The notes under the pieces: model-generated | The model's input: only the letters and a program-made list of their open reading frames with translations | Databases searched by the model: none | Told to the model about the DNA's origin: nothing | NCBI GenBank assembly: GCA_965199005.1 | Contig: CBDAQK010000001.1 | Coordinates: 1,116,001 to 1,180,000 of the forward strand | Origin: LMUY01 sp965199005 | GTDB lineage: Bacteria; Pseudomonadota; Alphaproteobacteria; Acetobacterales; Acetobacteraceae | Reading direction: 5' to 3' | DNA length: 64,000 nt | Program-made: the position numbers and the translations under genes | Shown: piece after piece, positions 43,978 to 53,184 of the stretch | Numbering within the stretch: the stretch's first letter is position 1 | How the letters are laid out: each line of letters starts with the position of its first letter

Positions 43978-45531
43978 GTGACGACCGCCGCAGACTCCCG
44001 CATCGCCAATGCTGCCGTGTCACCAGCGGTGCCAACCGACGTTGTGACAGCGCCACCCGCCCGGTTGCGCACGGTGATGGCAGGGGCACTGCTGGCCATG
44101 GTGCTGGCGGCGCTGGATCAGAACATCGTCAACACCGCCCTGCCACGAATGGTTAGCGATCTGGGCGGCATGACGCATTTGTCGTGGGTGGTCACCGCCT
44201 TCATGCTCACCGCCACGACCACGACCCCGCTCTACGGCAAGCTGTCCGACATTTACGGCCGGCGCCTGCTGTTCTTCGTCGCGATCCTGATCTTCCTCGC
44301 CGGCTCGCTGCTGTGTGGCGTGGCACAATCCATGGGACAACTCATCGCCTTCCGGGCGTTGCAGGGCTTGGGGGCGGGCGGCTTGCTGGTCCTGGCGCAA
44401 TCAGCGATCGGCGACGTCGTCTCCCCGCGCGACCGGCCGCGATACCAAGGGCTGTTCACCGGCACCTTCGCCCTGTCCAGCGTCGCCGGCCCGATGCTGG
44501 GCGGCTTCATCACCTCCGCCCTGTCCTGGCGCTGGGTGTTCTACGTCAACCTGCCGATCGGGATTCTGGCTCTGGTCATGATCGGAATGGGCCTGCGCAA
44601 GCAGCCGCCCGGAGGCGCGCGCCACATCGACTATGCCGGCTCGATACTATTGGCCGCGGCCACGGCGACGCTCCTGCTCTTGCTGGCCTGGGGTGGGACG
44701 GAGATAGACTGGCTGTCCGCGGACAGCGCCGGGTTGGCGGCGCTGACCGCGGTGCTATTCGCCGTGTTCCTCTGGTGGGAAGCACGCGCACCAGAGCCGT
44801 TGATCCGGCTGCCTCTGTTCCGCAACGCCATCTTCGCCCGCGGCGTCGCGGTCGGCAGCATGATGGCCTTCGCGATGCTGGGATCGACAGTGTTCCTGCC
44901 GCTCTATTTCCAACTGGTCTTGGGCATGGACCCGGCGGTCGCAGGCGTGATGATGCTGCCGCAGGTCGCAGGCATGCTGTTCAGTTCCATCGTCGGTGGC
45001 CGCATCGTGTCCCGAATGGGGCGCACCAAGCCATTCCTGCTGGGCGGAATCGGGCTGGAGGCGGTGGCCCTCGCCAGCCTTGCCGTATTCGCCTATTTTG
45101 CCGCCCCAGCTGGCGTGTTCCTGGTGTCGATGGGCGCGCTTGGCCTGGGCATGGGCATCGGAATGCCAAACCTCACAACCTCCGTCCAGAATGCCGTCGC
45201 GCATCGGGAATTGGGCGCCGCCACGGGCGCCATGACGTTTGGACGCTCCCTGGGCGGTGCGCTTGGGGTAGCGACGTCGGGCACGATCATGTCGATGCGC
45301 CTTGCTGCGTCCCTCGCCGGGGCCGGAGGGGTGGTCGATATCAGCGCCCTTACCCAGCACGGCACCCAGGTTATGGCCAATTTCACTCCGGCCCAGCAGG
45401 CGGCGGTCAGCGCCGCCTACCGCTCGGCTCTGACCGGCTGTTTCTTACTCAGCGGGCTGGTGATGACGGCGGCATTCGGGCTGGTGCAGGGACTGCCGGA
45501 GCGGACATTGCGGAGCGATATCGAAGGCTAA
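43978..45531 (+). CDS. MFS drug exporter, DHA2 (EmrB/QacA) family
   Basis: About 517 aa with 14 predicted membrane segments. LAALDQNIVNTALPRMVSDL is motif D1 of the 14-TM drug:H+ antiporters; GKLSDIYGRRLLFFVAILIF is motif A; ALQGLGAGGLLVLAQSAIGD is motif B; GPMLGGFI is motif C. Inner-membrane proton-driven efflux of drugs or toxic metabolites. GTG at 43978 preceded by GGAGA is favoured over the GTG at 43954. No adaptor (EmrA) gene adjoins it. It ends immediately (zero bases) before the convergent hydroxylase gene's stop. Confidence 0.92.
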   Translation: MTTAADSRIANAAVSPAVPTDVVTAPPARLRTVMAGALLAMVLAALDQNIVNTALPRMVSDLGGMTHLSWVVTAFMLTATTTTPLYGKLSDIYGRRLLFFVAILIFLAGSLLCGVAQSMGQLIAFRALQGLGAGGLLVLAQSAIGDVVSPRDRPRYQGLFTGTFALSSVAGPMLGGFITSALSWRWVFYVNLPIGILALVMIGMGLRKQPPGGARHIDYAGSILLAAATATLLLLLAWGGTEIDWLSADSAGLAALTAVLFAVFLWWEARAPEPLIRLPLFRNAIFARGVAVGSMMAFAMLGSTVFLPLYFQLVLGMDPAVAGVMMLPQVAGMLFSSIVGGRIVSRMGRTKPFLLGGIGLEAVALASLAVFAYFAAPAGVFLVSMGALGLGMGIGMPNLTTSVQNAVAHRELGAATGAMTFGRSLGGALGVATSGTIMSMRLAASLAGAGGVVDISALTQHGTQVMANFTPAQQAAVSAAYRSALTGCFLLSGLVMTAAFGLVQGLPERTLRSDIEG

Positions 45532-48195
45532 CTAACCCGCAGCCGCCATCACCGCGCGGTAGATGCGGTCCGGCGCGAAGGGCGTTGCCAGCAGGCGGGC
45601 GCCAGTGGCATCGGCAATGGCATTGCCCAGGGCGGCCGCGACCGGATTGTACGGGCTTTCGCTCATCGATTTGGCACCTGCCGGTCCCAGCCGGTCATTT
45701 GTATCGGCAAAAATCACCTCGGTGCGCGGGACGTCGGCGAGACTGGGAATATGATACGTGCGAAAACTCTCAGCCGAAAGCCGCCCATCCGCTCCGACCT
45801 GCATATCCTCGTACAGCGCCGCCCCAAGCGCCTGCGCCACGCCTCCCTCCACCTGGCCGCGACATTGCATCGGATTGATGACCACGCCGGCATCGGCGGC
45901 ATGCACGCTTTGCAGGATGCGCACGACGCCAGTGCGCCGATGCACCGCAACGCGAAATCCATGGACGTTGAAGGCAACCGAGCGTGGCGACCCATCACTC
46001 ACTCCCTCCGCCTGCAGCACCACCCCCATGGACGCTGCACGTGCAGCCACTTGGCCTGACGCTGCCGTTGGATCATTGAATTGCGCCGTCGCAAAACGGC
46101 GGATTATTTCGGATAAGGCCTGTGCCGCACGCCACACGGCCAGGCCGGCGACGACCGTTCCTGTGCTGCCGTAGGCCCCCGTGTCATGATCCAGCCTATC
46201 CGTATCGGTCCCGGTGAGGCAGATCGAGGACGGATCGGTGCCGAGCGCGTCTGCGGCCAGTTGGGTATGGACCGTCGTGCTGCCGCTGCCGAACTCCGCC
46301 GTCCCAACCGTCAGCGCGAAAATCCCATCGTCCAGCAAGCGCAGTGCCGCCTCCCCGCGATGCCCCCTTGGCGGGATGGTGTTGATCATCGCCAACGCCA
46401 TGCCACGTCCCTGCAACCAATCCTCCGTCATCATCTCGTCCGGCGCGGCCCGCAGCGCGGCCTCCACTGCGTCCAGGCATTGATCCAGCCCATAGCTGCC
46501 ATATTCGACATCGTTCGGGTGGCTGGACGATGAGACCATTGGGTCGCCCGGACGGACGACATTGGCGCGGCGGAACGCGAACGGGTCGATACCGAGTTCG
46601 CCCGCCAGTGCGTCCATCGCGGACTCAACCGCGAACACGGTCTGGCTCAGCCCATAGCCGCGAAACGCCCCGGCCGGTACGCTGTTGGTATACACGGCGT
46701 AGGCGTCGACCCGCTTATTCGCGCAGCGATAGACCGAGAGGCACTCGTCGCACCCATGGTGCAACACGCCGCCCCCGTGGTTGGCATAGGCCCCGGTATC
46801 GCTGAGCACGTCGATCTGGAGCGCCGTCAGCAATCCATCCCGTGTGGCGCCGGCTTTCACCCGGACATCCATGGCGTGACGCGTGGTGGTCGCGGTGAAC
46901 TGCTCGCGCCGGGTCAATTCCAGTTGCACCGGGCGGCCGGTACGCAGGACCGCCAAGGCGACGATATCCTCAACCAGCATTTCCTGCTTGCCGCCAAAGC
47001 CGCCACCGACCCGCCCACAGCTCACCCGCACGCGGTCCAGCGGCAAATCGAACAGCCGGCACAGTTCTTTGCGCACCAAAAACGGCACCTGGCTGCTGGT
47101 TCGGATATGCAACCGTCCGTCAGGATCCGTCCAACCGACAGCGCCGTGTGTCTCCATGTGGGCGTGCTGGAGCCGCTGGGAGGTGTAGGTCGCCTCGTAT
47201 ACCGCGTCCGCGGCGGCGAAACCGGCGGCAACGTCGCCGATCTCGCCGTGGATTTCGGCGACCAGATTGCGTGAGGGGTCGGCGATGCGGGCCTCGGGTC
47301 CCTTGTCATGCAAGATCGGCGCGCCCGGCGCCATGGCCTGATGCGGGTCCGTGATGGCAGGGAGAACCTCGTAGTGCACCACCAGCCGCCGGCAGGCTTC
47401 TTCCGCCGCCGCCTCCGTCTCTGCGACGACTGCGGCAACCCGCTGGCCGACGAACCGTACCGTCTGGTCCAACACCAGCGTGTCATCCGGGTCGTCGGCG
47501 GCAATCTCGTGCCGGCCGGTGGAGAAGTATCGCGGTGGGGAATCCTCCCAGGTGAGCACGCAGTGGACGCCGGGCACATCCCGCGCGGCCTGTGCGTCGA
47601 TGCCGACGATGCGGGCATGGGCGTGGGGGGATCGTAGCAGCTTCATATGGAGCAGGCCCTCCATGGCCTGATCCAGCGTGAACCGCGCTTGCCCGGTGAC
47701 GATCGCCACGCTGGCTGGCGCTGCAACGTTGCTGCCGCAGGCCTGGCCGGGTGCCGGTATTTCGACCGCACCCCGGCCAGCAATCGCATCGGCAATGGCA
47801 CGATAGCCGGTGCAGCGGCACAAATTGCCCTTCAACGCCACGGGCAAATCACGCCTCTGGGCCTGGTTCAGCGCTGCCGCGGTCATCACCATGCCCGGCG
47901 TGCAGAACCCGCATTGGAAGGCCTGCGCCGCCAGAAAGGCCTCCTGCATCGGGTGCAGCGCTGCCGCACCTGCCAACCCTTCGATCGTGGTGACGCTCCG
48001 ATTTTCCACCCGAAAGGCCGGAAACAGGCAGCTATGCACCGGCTGCCCATCGACATGTACGGTGCAGGCGCCGCAATCGCCAGCGTCGCAACCCTTTTTC
48101 ACCCCGAAATGACCCATGCCACGCAGTAGCGTCCGCAGGCATTGTCCAGGCCTCGGGTTGACCTCCGATACGAGTCCATCCACCCGGATCAGCAC
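45532..48195 (-). CDS. Molybdenum hydroxylase: fused 2Fe-2S and molybdopterin subunit
   Basis: 887 aa xanthine-dehydrogenase-family enzyme. The N-terminal plant-type ferredoxin domain has KGCDAGDCGACTVHVDG (C36, C41, C44, then C56), the second cluster has FQCGFCTPGM and NLCRCTGY. From about residue 160 the Mo-binding part follows: RSPHAHARIVGID, GRVGGGFGGKQEM, GAFRGYG, GTAEFGSGSTTVHTQLAADA and a terminal AKSMSESPYNPVAAALGNAI carrying the catalytic glutamate. It hydroxylates a heterocycle or aldehyde; the substrate is unknown. GTG start overlaps the FAD subunit's stop by seven bases. Confidence 0.92.
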   Translation of the reverse strand: MLIRVDGLVSEVNPRPGQCLRTLLRGMGHFGVKKGCDAGDCGACTVHVDGQPVHSCLFPAFRVENRSVTTIEGLAGAAALHPMQEAFLAAQAFQCGFCTPGMVMTAAALNQAQRRDLPVALKGNLCRCTGYRAIADAIAGRGAVEIPAPGQACGSNVAAPASVAIVTGQARFTLDQAMEGLLHMKLLRSPHAHARIVGIDAQAARDVPGVHCVLTWEDSPPRYFSTGRHEIAADDPDDTLVLDQTVRFVGQRVAAVVAETEAAAEEACRRLVVHYEVLPAITDPHQAMAPGAPILHDKGPEARIADPSRNLVAEIHGEIGDVAAGFAAADAVYEATYTSQRLQHAHMETHGAVGWTDPDGRLHIRTSSQVPFLVRKELCRLFDLPLDRVRVSCGRVGGGFGGKQEMLVEDIVALAVLRTGRPVQLELTRREQFTATTTRHAMDVRVKAGATRDGLLTALQIDVLSDTGAYANHGGGVLHHGCDECLSVYRCANKRVDAYAVYTNSVPAGAFRGYGLSQTVFAVESAMDALAGELGIDPFAFRRANVVRPGDPMVSSSSHPNDVEYGSYGLDQCLDAVEAALRAAPDEMMTEDWLQGRGMALAMINTIPPRGHRGEAALRLLDDGIFALTVGTAEFGSGSTTVHTQLAADALGTDPSSICLTGTDTDRLDHDTGAYGSTGTVVAGLAVWRAAQALSEIIRRFATAQFNDPTAASGQVAARAASMGVVLQAEGVSDGSPRSVAFNVHGFRVAVHRRTGVVRILQSVHAADAGVVINPMQCRGQVEGGVAQALGAALYEDMQVGADGRLSAESFRTYHIPSLADVPRTEVIFADTNDRLGPAGAKSMSESPYNPVAAALGNAIADATGARLLATPFAPDRIYRAVMAAAG

Positions 48196-49010
48196 GAAGC
48201 GGGGTCCAATTCGAGCCGAATCTCCTCGGCGAGTTCGAAATTCATCTGGCGTCGCCAGTCCGGCCGGCCGTGCACGTCGTTGAGAATTAAGCTAGGGGGA
48301 ATCGCTGTCGCCAAACGCTGCGCCAGCGACGAAGCATCCGGAAAAGTGGCGAAATCGAGTTTGACCGGCCGCAACGTAGAAGCCGTGACGGTCAGACTGA
48401 ACGCCACGTCCGAGCACGTCCCGATCAGTAAAGCCGCAGACCGCCCTTGGGGACTCAGCGATATCCGGCGAGACGCGGCCCGGCGGCACAAAGTCCCTGC
48501 CGGCAGGCTGATCTCCCGCAACACCTCGCCGGGGCGGAGCGCGGTTTGCTGCGGACCGGTCACGAAGTCGAGTGCATCGACCCGGCGCTCCGTCCCATCT
48601 CGTGTCCAGATGGTGCAAACCCCCTCCAGCGCCGTTGCCAGCGCCGCCATCGGCCCTGCCGGAAGGCCAAGGCACAGATTGCCCCCCACCGTCGCCATCG
48701 CCCAAATCTTGAACGAACCCAGCAACGCCTCGCAGCACGCGATGAGCAACCCGGCTGCACGCCATTGCACCGGTGGCTGAAACGCCGCCAACTCGGCCAG
48801 TCGGCAGGTGGCGGCGATGTGCAGGCCGCCTTCCGCGGCGCAAAGCGCTGGCCAGCGTAGCGACTCCAGGTCGATCAGCCGCCGCAGAGCGGGTTGCGGC
48901 TCCGAGAACAGCCACGTCCCGCCGCCGAGGAATGCGTCGCCGCTCTCCCAACACGCTAATCCGGCGCGCTGAGTAGGGCGTTCAACCATGACGACCGTAT
49001 TCAGATCCAT
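48189..49010 (-). CDS. Molybdenum hydroxylase FAD-binding subunit
   Basis: 273 aa, CoxM/XDH FAD-domain fold: FLGGGTWLFSEP (pyrophosphate loop), LRRLIDLESLRWPALCAAEG, AATCRLAELAAF, and the second FAD block WAMATVGGNLCLGLPAGPMAALATAL, followed by LRPGEVLREISLPAG. It passes electrons from the 2Fe-2S clusters of its partner to NAD or another acceptor. Slightly shorter than typical subunits (about 285-300). It precedes and overlaps the fused Fe-S/Mo gene, and is divergent from an M20 amidohydrolase across 140 bases. Confidence 0.88.
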   Translation of the reverse strand: MDLNTVVMVERPTQRAGLACWESGDAFLGGGTWLFSEPQPALRRLIDLESLRWPALCAAEGGLHIAATCRLAELAAFQPPVQWRAAGLLIACCEALLGSFKIWAMATVGGNLCLGLPAGPMAALATALEGVCTIWTRDGTERRVDALDFVTGPQQTALRPGEVLREISLPAGTLCRRAASRRISLSPQGRSAALLIGTCSDVAFSLTVTASTLRPVKLDFATFPDASSLAQRLATAIPPSLILNDVHGRPDWRRQMNFELAEEIRLELDPASC

Positions 49011-49151
49011 GCGTCACCACAGCATGGTGGCTTCATCCAGGCAAAATCTAAAGTTCCCGTGGCGTGGGCGCTCCCTTGCACGTTGGGCGCGGTCTTCAGG
49101 TGACAGGCGACGCGCGCGCGGTTTAGCTTGCCGCCAAGCGGAGTGAGACCA

Positions 49152-50561
49152 ATGCAGAATAGTGACGACATTTGGAGCCGGGTCGAGGCCAAACAGGACG
49201 CATTCATCGGCCTGAGCGACCGCATTTGGGGCATGCCCGAGCTGAATTACCAGGAACATCGTTCCGCCGCCGAACACGTCGCCGCCCTGCAGGCCGAGGG
49301 CTTCCGCGTCACCACCGGCCTGGCTGGCATACCCACCGCTGTCATGGGCGAGGCTGGGGAGGGCGGCCCGGTGATCGCTATCCTTGGCGAGTTCGACGCC
49401 CTGCCGGAGCTCAGCCAGGAGGCCGGCGTGGCAGAGCATCGCCCGCTCCCCGGCAATGGTCCCGGGCATGCCTGCGGCCACAACCTGCTTGGCTCCGGCG
49501 CGATGCTGGCAGCCACGGCGGTCAAGGATTGGCTGGCGGCGCAAGGTATTCCAGGTCGGGTACGATATTACGGCTGCCCGGCCGAAGAAGGCGGCGCGGC
49601 AAAAACCTTCATGGTGCGGGACGGCGTGTTCGCCGATGTCGATGCCGCTATATCGTGGCACCCGGCCGCTTTCTCCGGCGTGAACGTCGCCGATTCGCTA
49701 GCCATCCTGCTGGTCGACTTTTCGTTTACCGGCCGCGCCTCCCACGCTGCCGCAGCCCCGCATCTCGGACGCTCCGCCCTGGACGCGGTGGAACTGATGA
49801 ATGTCGGCGTAAACTACATGCGCGAACATATGCCGAGCGACGCGCGGATCCATTATGCGCATCTCGATAGCGGGGGGATCGCCCCGAATGTCGTCCAAGC
49901 CAAGGCGAAGGTGCGCTATCTGGTCCGTGCGGCCGAACTGCCGGCGCTGTGGAGCCTTGTCGAAAGGGTCAAGAAAGTGGCCGAGGGCGCCGCGTTGATG
50001 ACCGAAACCACCGTCACCTCCGCCGTGGTCAGTGCGATGTCCAACTTGTTGGCGAACTCGCCGCTGGAGCGCGCGATGTTCCGCAACTTCGAACGTCTCG
50101 GCCCCCCGGAGTTCGACGACGCCGATCGCGCCTTCGCCAGCCAAATCCAAGCGACAGTCACGCAGGACGACATCGTCTCCGCGTTTCGCCGGGTCGGCGT
50201 GCCGGTCACGACTGCCCCGCTCTGCGACCAGATCATCCCGTTGGAGGCACGCGGCGCGAAAATGGTCGGTTCGACCGATGTGGGGGACGTGTCATGGGCG
50301 GTGCCGACCGTGCAAGCGCGTGGCGCTACCTATGCAGTTGGAACGCCGGGGCATTCGTGGCAGCTGACTGCGCAAGGTAAAACGCCAGCGGCGCATAAAG
50401 GCATGGTTCACGTCGCCAAGGTCATGGCGGCGACGGCCGCTGACATCCTTAGCGACCCGGCGTTGTTGGCGCAGGCCAAGCAAGACCACACCGAGCGGCT
50501 GAGCCGCACACCTTATGTGTGCCCGCTTCCGGAAGGACTTGCACCATCGTTGACGATGTGA
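49152..50561 (+). CDS. M20-family amidohydrolase (AbgB-like)
   Basis: 469 aa zinc-dependent amide hydrolase. Metal ligands are visible in GNGPGHACGHNLLGSGAM, in CPAEEGGAAKTF and in AISWHPAAFSG; dimerisation domain VDFSFTGRASHAAAAPHLGRS. Closest in pattern to AbgB/peptidase M20D proteins that split N-acyl or aminobenzoyl-glutamate-type amides. The ATG at 49152 follows GGAGTGAG; an upstream start at 49128 is possible. Divergent from the hydroxylase genes, suggesting a shared pathway in which the amide is opened and the heterocycle oxidised; this is inference. Confidence 0.88.
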   Translation: MQNSDDIWSRVEAKQDAFIGLSDRIWGMPELNYQEHRSAAEHVAALQAEGFRVTTGLAGIPTAVMGEAGEGGPVIAILGEFDALPELSQEAGVAEHRPLPGNGPGHACGHNLLGSGAMLAATAVKDWLAAQGIPGRVRYYGCPAEEGGAAKTFMVRDGVFADVDAAISWHPAAFSGVNVADSLAILLVDFSFTGRASHAAAAPHLGRSALDAVELMNVGVNYMREHMPSDARIHYAHLDSGGIAPNVVQAKAKVRYLVRAAELPALWSLVERVKKVAEGAALMTETTVTSAVVSAMSNLLANSPLERAMFRNFERLGPPEFDDADRAFASQIQATVTQDDIVSAFRRVGVPVTTAPLCDQIIPLEARGAKMVGSTDVGDVSWAVPTVQARGATYAVGTPGHSWQLTAQGKTPAAHKGMVHVAKVMAATAADILSDPALLAQAKQDHTERLSRTPYVCPLPEGLAPSLTM

Positions 50562-50631
50562 ATCATCGTAGGCGAATCTCCCTGGTCTAGAGGTCTCTGG
50601 TTTGGGATAGTCGGTTGGAAGGCTAGCCGTT

Positions 50632-50700
50632 TTGGCCGTGTCGATTGCGGCAAGCGCCGCGGCAGCCCGCGCTGATGTCGAGCGGGGCCGCTACTTGGCA
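50632..50700 (+). pseudogene. Possible cytochrome c N-terminal remnant
   Basis: LAVSIAASAAAARADVERG-RYLA reads like a signal peptide followed by the ERGRYLA block that begins many bacterial cytochromes c, but the expected CxxCH heme motif does not follow; the sequence changes to SQPSATGKHG. Only about 23 codons fit. It lies in the 200-base gap between the M20 hydrolase and the P-loop gene. This could be chance. Confidence 0.25.
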
Positions 50701-50765
50701 TCGCAACCGTCCGCGACGGGCAAGCACGGGTTGGCGCCCGATCGCTGGGGCGGCATGATGCGGCC

Positions 50766-51257
50766 ATGCAACGCGTCATTGTCATGGGGCCGCCGGGCAG
50801 CGGTAAATCGACCTTGGCGCGTCAGATCGGACGTCAATACGGCCTGCCGGTTTTCCACCTCGACCAGGCGTATTGGCAGCCCGGTTGGATCGAAACGCCA
50901 CCCGTTGCATTCCGGGCGGAGGTCGAGCGCCTTGCCACGCTGCCCGCCTGGGTGATCGATGGCAACTATGTCGACACGTTGGCACCCCGGGCCGAGCGGG
51001 CCGACACGATCATCTACCTCGATCTGCCCACCTGGCGTTGCATGCTGCGCATCATCGGCCGGACCCTGTTGCACTACGGGCGCGTCCGGCCCGATGCGGC
51101 ACCAGGCTGTCCAGAGCGGATCGATGTGGCATTCCTCCGCTTCGCCTGGTCGTGGAACCGCAAGCGCCGGGTGCGCAACCTGGCCTTGGTGCAGGCGTTC
51201 GCCGGCCGCAAGATCGTGCTACGCAAGCCAGCAGGACGCCATAGCCTGGAGGGCTGA
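50766..51257 (+). CDS. P-loop kinase-like protein (FlaR / adenylate-kinase-related)
   Basis: 163 aa. MQRVIVMGPPGSGKSTLARQ is a Walker A at the extreme N-terminus; HLDQAYWQPGW, then WVIDGNYVDTLAPRAERADTIIYLDLP and WSWNRKRR match the small topology-modulation (FlaR)/adenylate-kinase-like group. The biochemical substrate of this group is not established. It lies three bases before the SDR gene and is probably co-transcribed with it and the MBL hydrolase. Confidence 0.82.
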   Translation: MQRVIVMGPPGSGKSTLARQIGRQYGLPVFHLDQAYWQPGWIETPPVAFRAEVERLATLPAWVIDGNYVDTLAPRAERADTIIYLDLPTWRCMLRIIGRTLLHYGRVRPDAAPGCPERIDVAFLRFAWSWNRKRRVRNLALVQAFAGRKIVLRKPAGRHSLEG

Positions 51258-51260
51258 CGC

Positions 51261-52184
51261 ATGCCTACATGGACGATCAGGGATATACCGGACCAAACCG
51301 GCCGCATTGCCGTTATCACCGGCGCCAGCAGCGGCATCGGGGCGGAGGCGGCGGTGGCTTTGGCAGCAAAGGGCGCCCAAATCATCCTGGCGGTGCGCGA
51401 CCAGGCGCGCGGCGACGCCATCCGCGCCCGGATGCCCAAGGCGGACGCCACCGTCTCGCTGGTCGACATGGCGAACCTGGCCAGCATCCGCGCCTTCGCC
51501 GAGCGGACGGCGAGCGCGGTGCCACACATCGACGTGCTGCTGAACAACGCCGGGTTGGGCCTGCAATCGACCCGCGCCACCACGGCGGACGGGTTTGAAC
51601 GCATGTTCGGCACCAACCATCTTGGCCATTTCGCGCTGACCGGGCTGCTGATGCCGGCTCTCTTGCGCGCGCCAGCGCCTCGGGTGGTGGCAATCGCCAG
51701 CATCGCGCATCGGCGCGGCCGAATCGACTTCGACGATCTGCAGAGCCAGCGGGGCTATTCCGGCAGCAAGGCCTATGGCCAGTCCAAGCTGGCCAATCTG
51801 ATGTTCGCCCTGGAGCTAGACCACCGCGCGCGGGCCGCGTCGTCCCGGCTCGTGAGTGTCGCAGCGCATCCGGGGGTGGCGACCACGGGGTTCATCGCCG
51901 CAACGGGTATGCCCCGGCCCATCGCCACCCTCGCGAACGTGGTTGTCAGCGTGTTCGGACAGGATGGGTCGAGGGGCGCCCTGCCTGGCCTCTATGCCGC
52001 GACGATGCCGGATGTGCAGGGTGGCCAGTATTGGGGTCCCGACGGATTCATGGAAATCCGCGGCATGCCGGCGCTGGCCAAACCATCGCCACATGCGCTG
52101 GACCGGGCGGTGTGGCAGCGTCTGTGGACGGTGTCGGAGCAACTGACCGGGGTGGTTTATCCGCCACTTGGCGTTGCGCCGTGA
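51261..52184 (+). CDS. Short-chain dehydrogenase/reductase, retinol-dehydrogenase-like
   Basis: 307 aa SDR: cofactor motif AVITGASSGIGAEAAVALAA, NNAG at DVLLNNAGLGLQST, catalytic serine in VVAIASIAHRR and YxxxK at KAYGQSKLANLMFALELD. The region between the serine and YGQSK, and the C-terminal WGPDGFMEIRG, fit the classical extended group annotated as retinol or WW-domain oxidoreductases. The alcohol substrate is unknown. Overlaps the MBL-fold gene by GTGA. Confidence 0.88.
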   Translation: MPTWTIRDIPDQTGRIAVITGASSGIGAEAAVALAAKGAQIILAVRDQARGDAIRARMPKADATVSLVDMANLASIRAFAERTASAVPHIDVLLNNAGLGLQSTRATTADGFERMFGTNHLGHFALTGLLMPALLRAPAPRVVAIASIAHRRGRIDFDDLQSQRGYSGSKAYGQSKLANLMFALELDHRARAASSRLVSVAAHPGVATTGFIAATGMPRPIATLANVVVSVFGQDGSRGALPGLYAATMPDVQGGQYWGPDGFMEIRGMPALAKPSPHALDRAVWQRLWTVSEQLTGVVYPPLGVAP

Positions 52185-53068
52185 CGAACCAAGCAATCCG
52201 TTTTGCCGTGGGCGACGTCCTGGTGCAGGCCGTGACGGATTTGGCGTATTTCGAAATTCCCCTCGCCTCCATCCTGCCCGGCGTCACGCCCGAGCAATTG
52301 GCGCCGCATCTCCCCTGGCTGGAGCCGGAGCACGTCGATACCGCCCGGGGAATGGCCAAGCTCGCCGGGCACTCGATGCTGCTACGGATTGACGGGCGAA
52401 ACGTCCTGATCGACACCTGTGTCGGCTGCAACAAGGCCCGGCCGCGCCAGCCTGCCTGGAATCAGCGGGCCGATCCGCAATTCCTGACCTGCTTGCAGGC
52501 GTGCGGCGTGTCGCCAGAGCAGGTCGATATCGTGTTTTGCACGCATTTGCACGTGGACCATGTCGGCTGGAACACCCGTTTGCAGGACGGCCATTGGGTG
52601 CCGACCTTCCCAAACGCACGGTATCTGGCTGGGCGGCGGGAAATGGCCCATTGGCAGGGAGTCATCGCGCAGGATCCCTCGGTCAATCACGGCTCCTATG
52701 TCGACAGCATCCTGCCCATCCTCGAGGCCGGCCAATTCGACCTGGTGGATGACGGGTTCGAATTGGGTGCCGGGGCTGAACTGCGTAGTCTGGTTGGACA
52801 CACCCCGGGACAGATGGGCCTCTTCCTGCACCGCGGCCAGGACCGCGCGGTGTTCTGCGGCGACGCGATCCACAGCCCCGTTCAGGTGATCGAACCCGGT
52901 TGGTCCGCGATCTTCGACAGCGACCGGCCCCAGGCCGTGCGAACGCGGCTGGCGCTGCTGCAAACCATGGCTGAGCAAGGCGGCGTCATGGTGCCCGCCC
53001 ATTTCCGCAGCAGCGGCCGAGTGCGCGTCATCCCCCGTGGGGACGGCTTCGTTCCGGAGTTCCCCTAA
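52181..53068 (+). CDS. MBL-fold metallo-hydrolase
   Basis: 295 aa. The metallo-beta-lactamase HxHxDH motif is in VFCTHLHVDHVGWNTRLQDG, preceded by NVLIDTCVGCNKARP; a second metal histidine is in LVGHTPGQMGLFLH, and FCGDAIHSP supplies the bridging aspartate. It resembles the lactonase/quorum-quenching-like and arylsulfatase-like branch of the fold; the substrate cannot be read. The GTG at 52181 overlaps the SDR stop. Confidence 0.88.
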   Translation: MTNQAIRFAVGDVLVQAVTDLAYFEIPLASILPGVTPEQLAPHLPWLEPEHVDTARGMAKLAGHSMLLRIDGRNVLIDTCVGCNKARPRQPAWNQRADPQFLTCLQACGVSPEQVDIVFCTHLHVDHVGWNTRLQDGHWVPTFPNARYLAGRREMAHWQGVIAQDPSVNHGSYVDSILPILEAGQFDLVDDGFELGAGAELRSLVGHTPGQMGLFLHRGQDRAVFCGDAIHSPVQVIEPGWSAIFDSDRPQAVRTRLALLQTMAEQGGVMVPAHFRSSGRVRVIPRGDGFVPEFP

Positions 53069-53113
53069 GGCAGCGTCGGCAAATAAGTGCGTCGGCACGC
53101 CGACAAAGCTGCC
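53069..53113. terminator. Nested hairpins after the MBL gene
   Basis: GGCAGC (53069-53074) pairs with GCTGCC (53108-53113), enclosing GTCGGC-AC-GCCGAC (53091-53104). The structure starts directly after the TAA of the MBL gene and is followed by a larger palindrome. It probably ends plus-strand transcription at this convergent junction; there is no clean U-tract. Confidence 0.45.
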
Positions 53114-53126
53114 GCTACCAACAAAA

Positions 53127-53184
53127 GCTTAGGGCTTGTTCGACGCCGCCAATCGATTCGATTGATGTCGAACAAGCCCTAAGC
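53127..53184. repeat. 58-bp palindromic element, copy 1
   Basis: Outer arms GCTTAGGGCTTGTTCGAC (53127-53144) and GTCGAACAAGCCCTAAGC (53167-53184) are perfect inverted repeats, with an inner CAATCG-N3-CGATTG stem. The right arm contains the stop codon (TAG) of the minus-strand flavin monooxygenase. A near-identical copy lies at 61929-61982. Confidence 0.9.
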
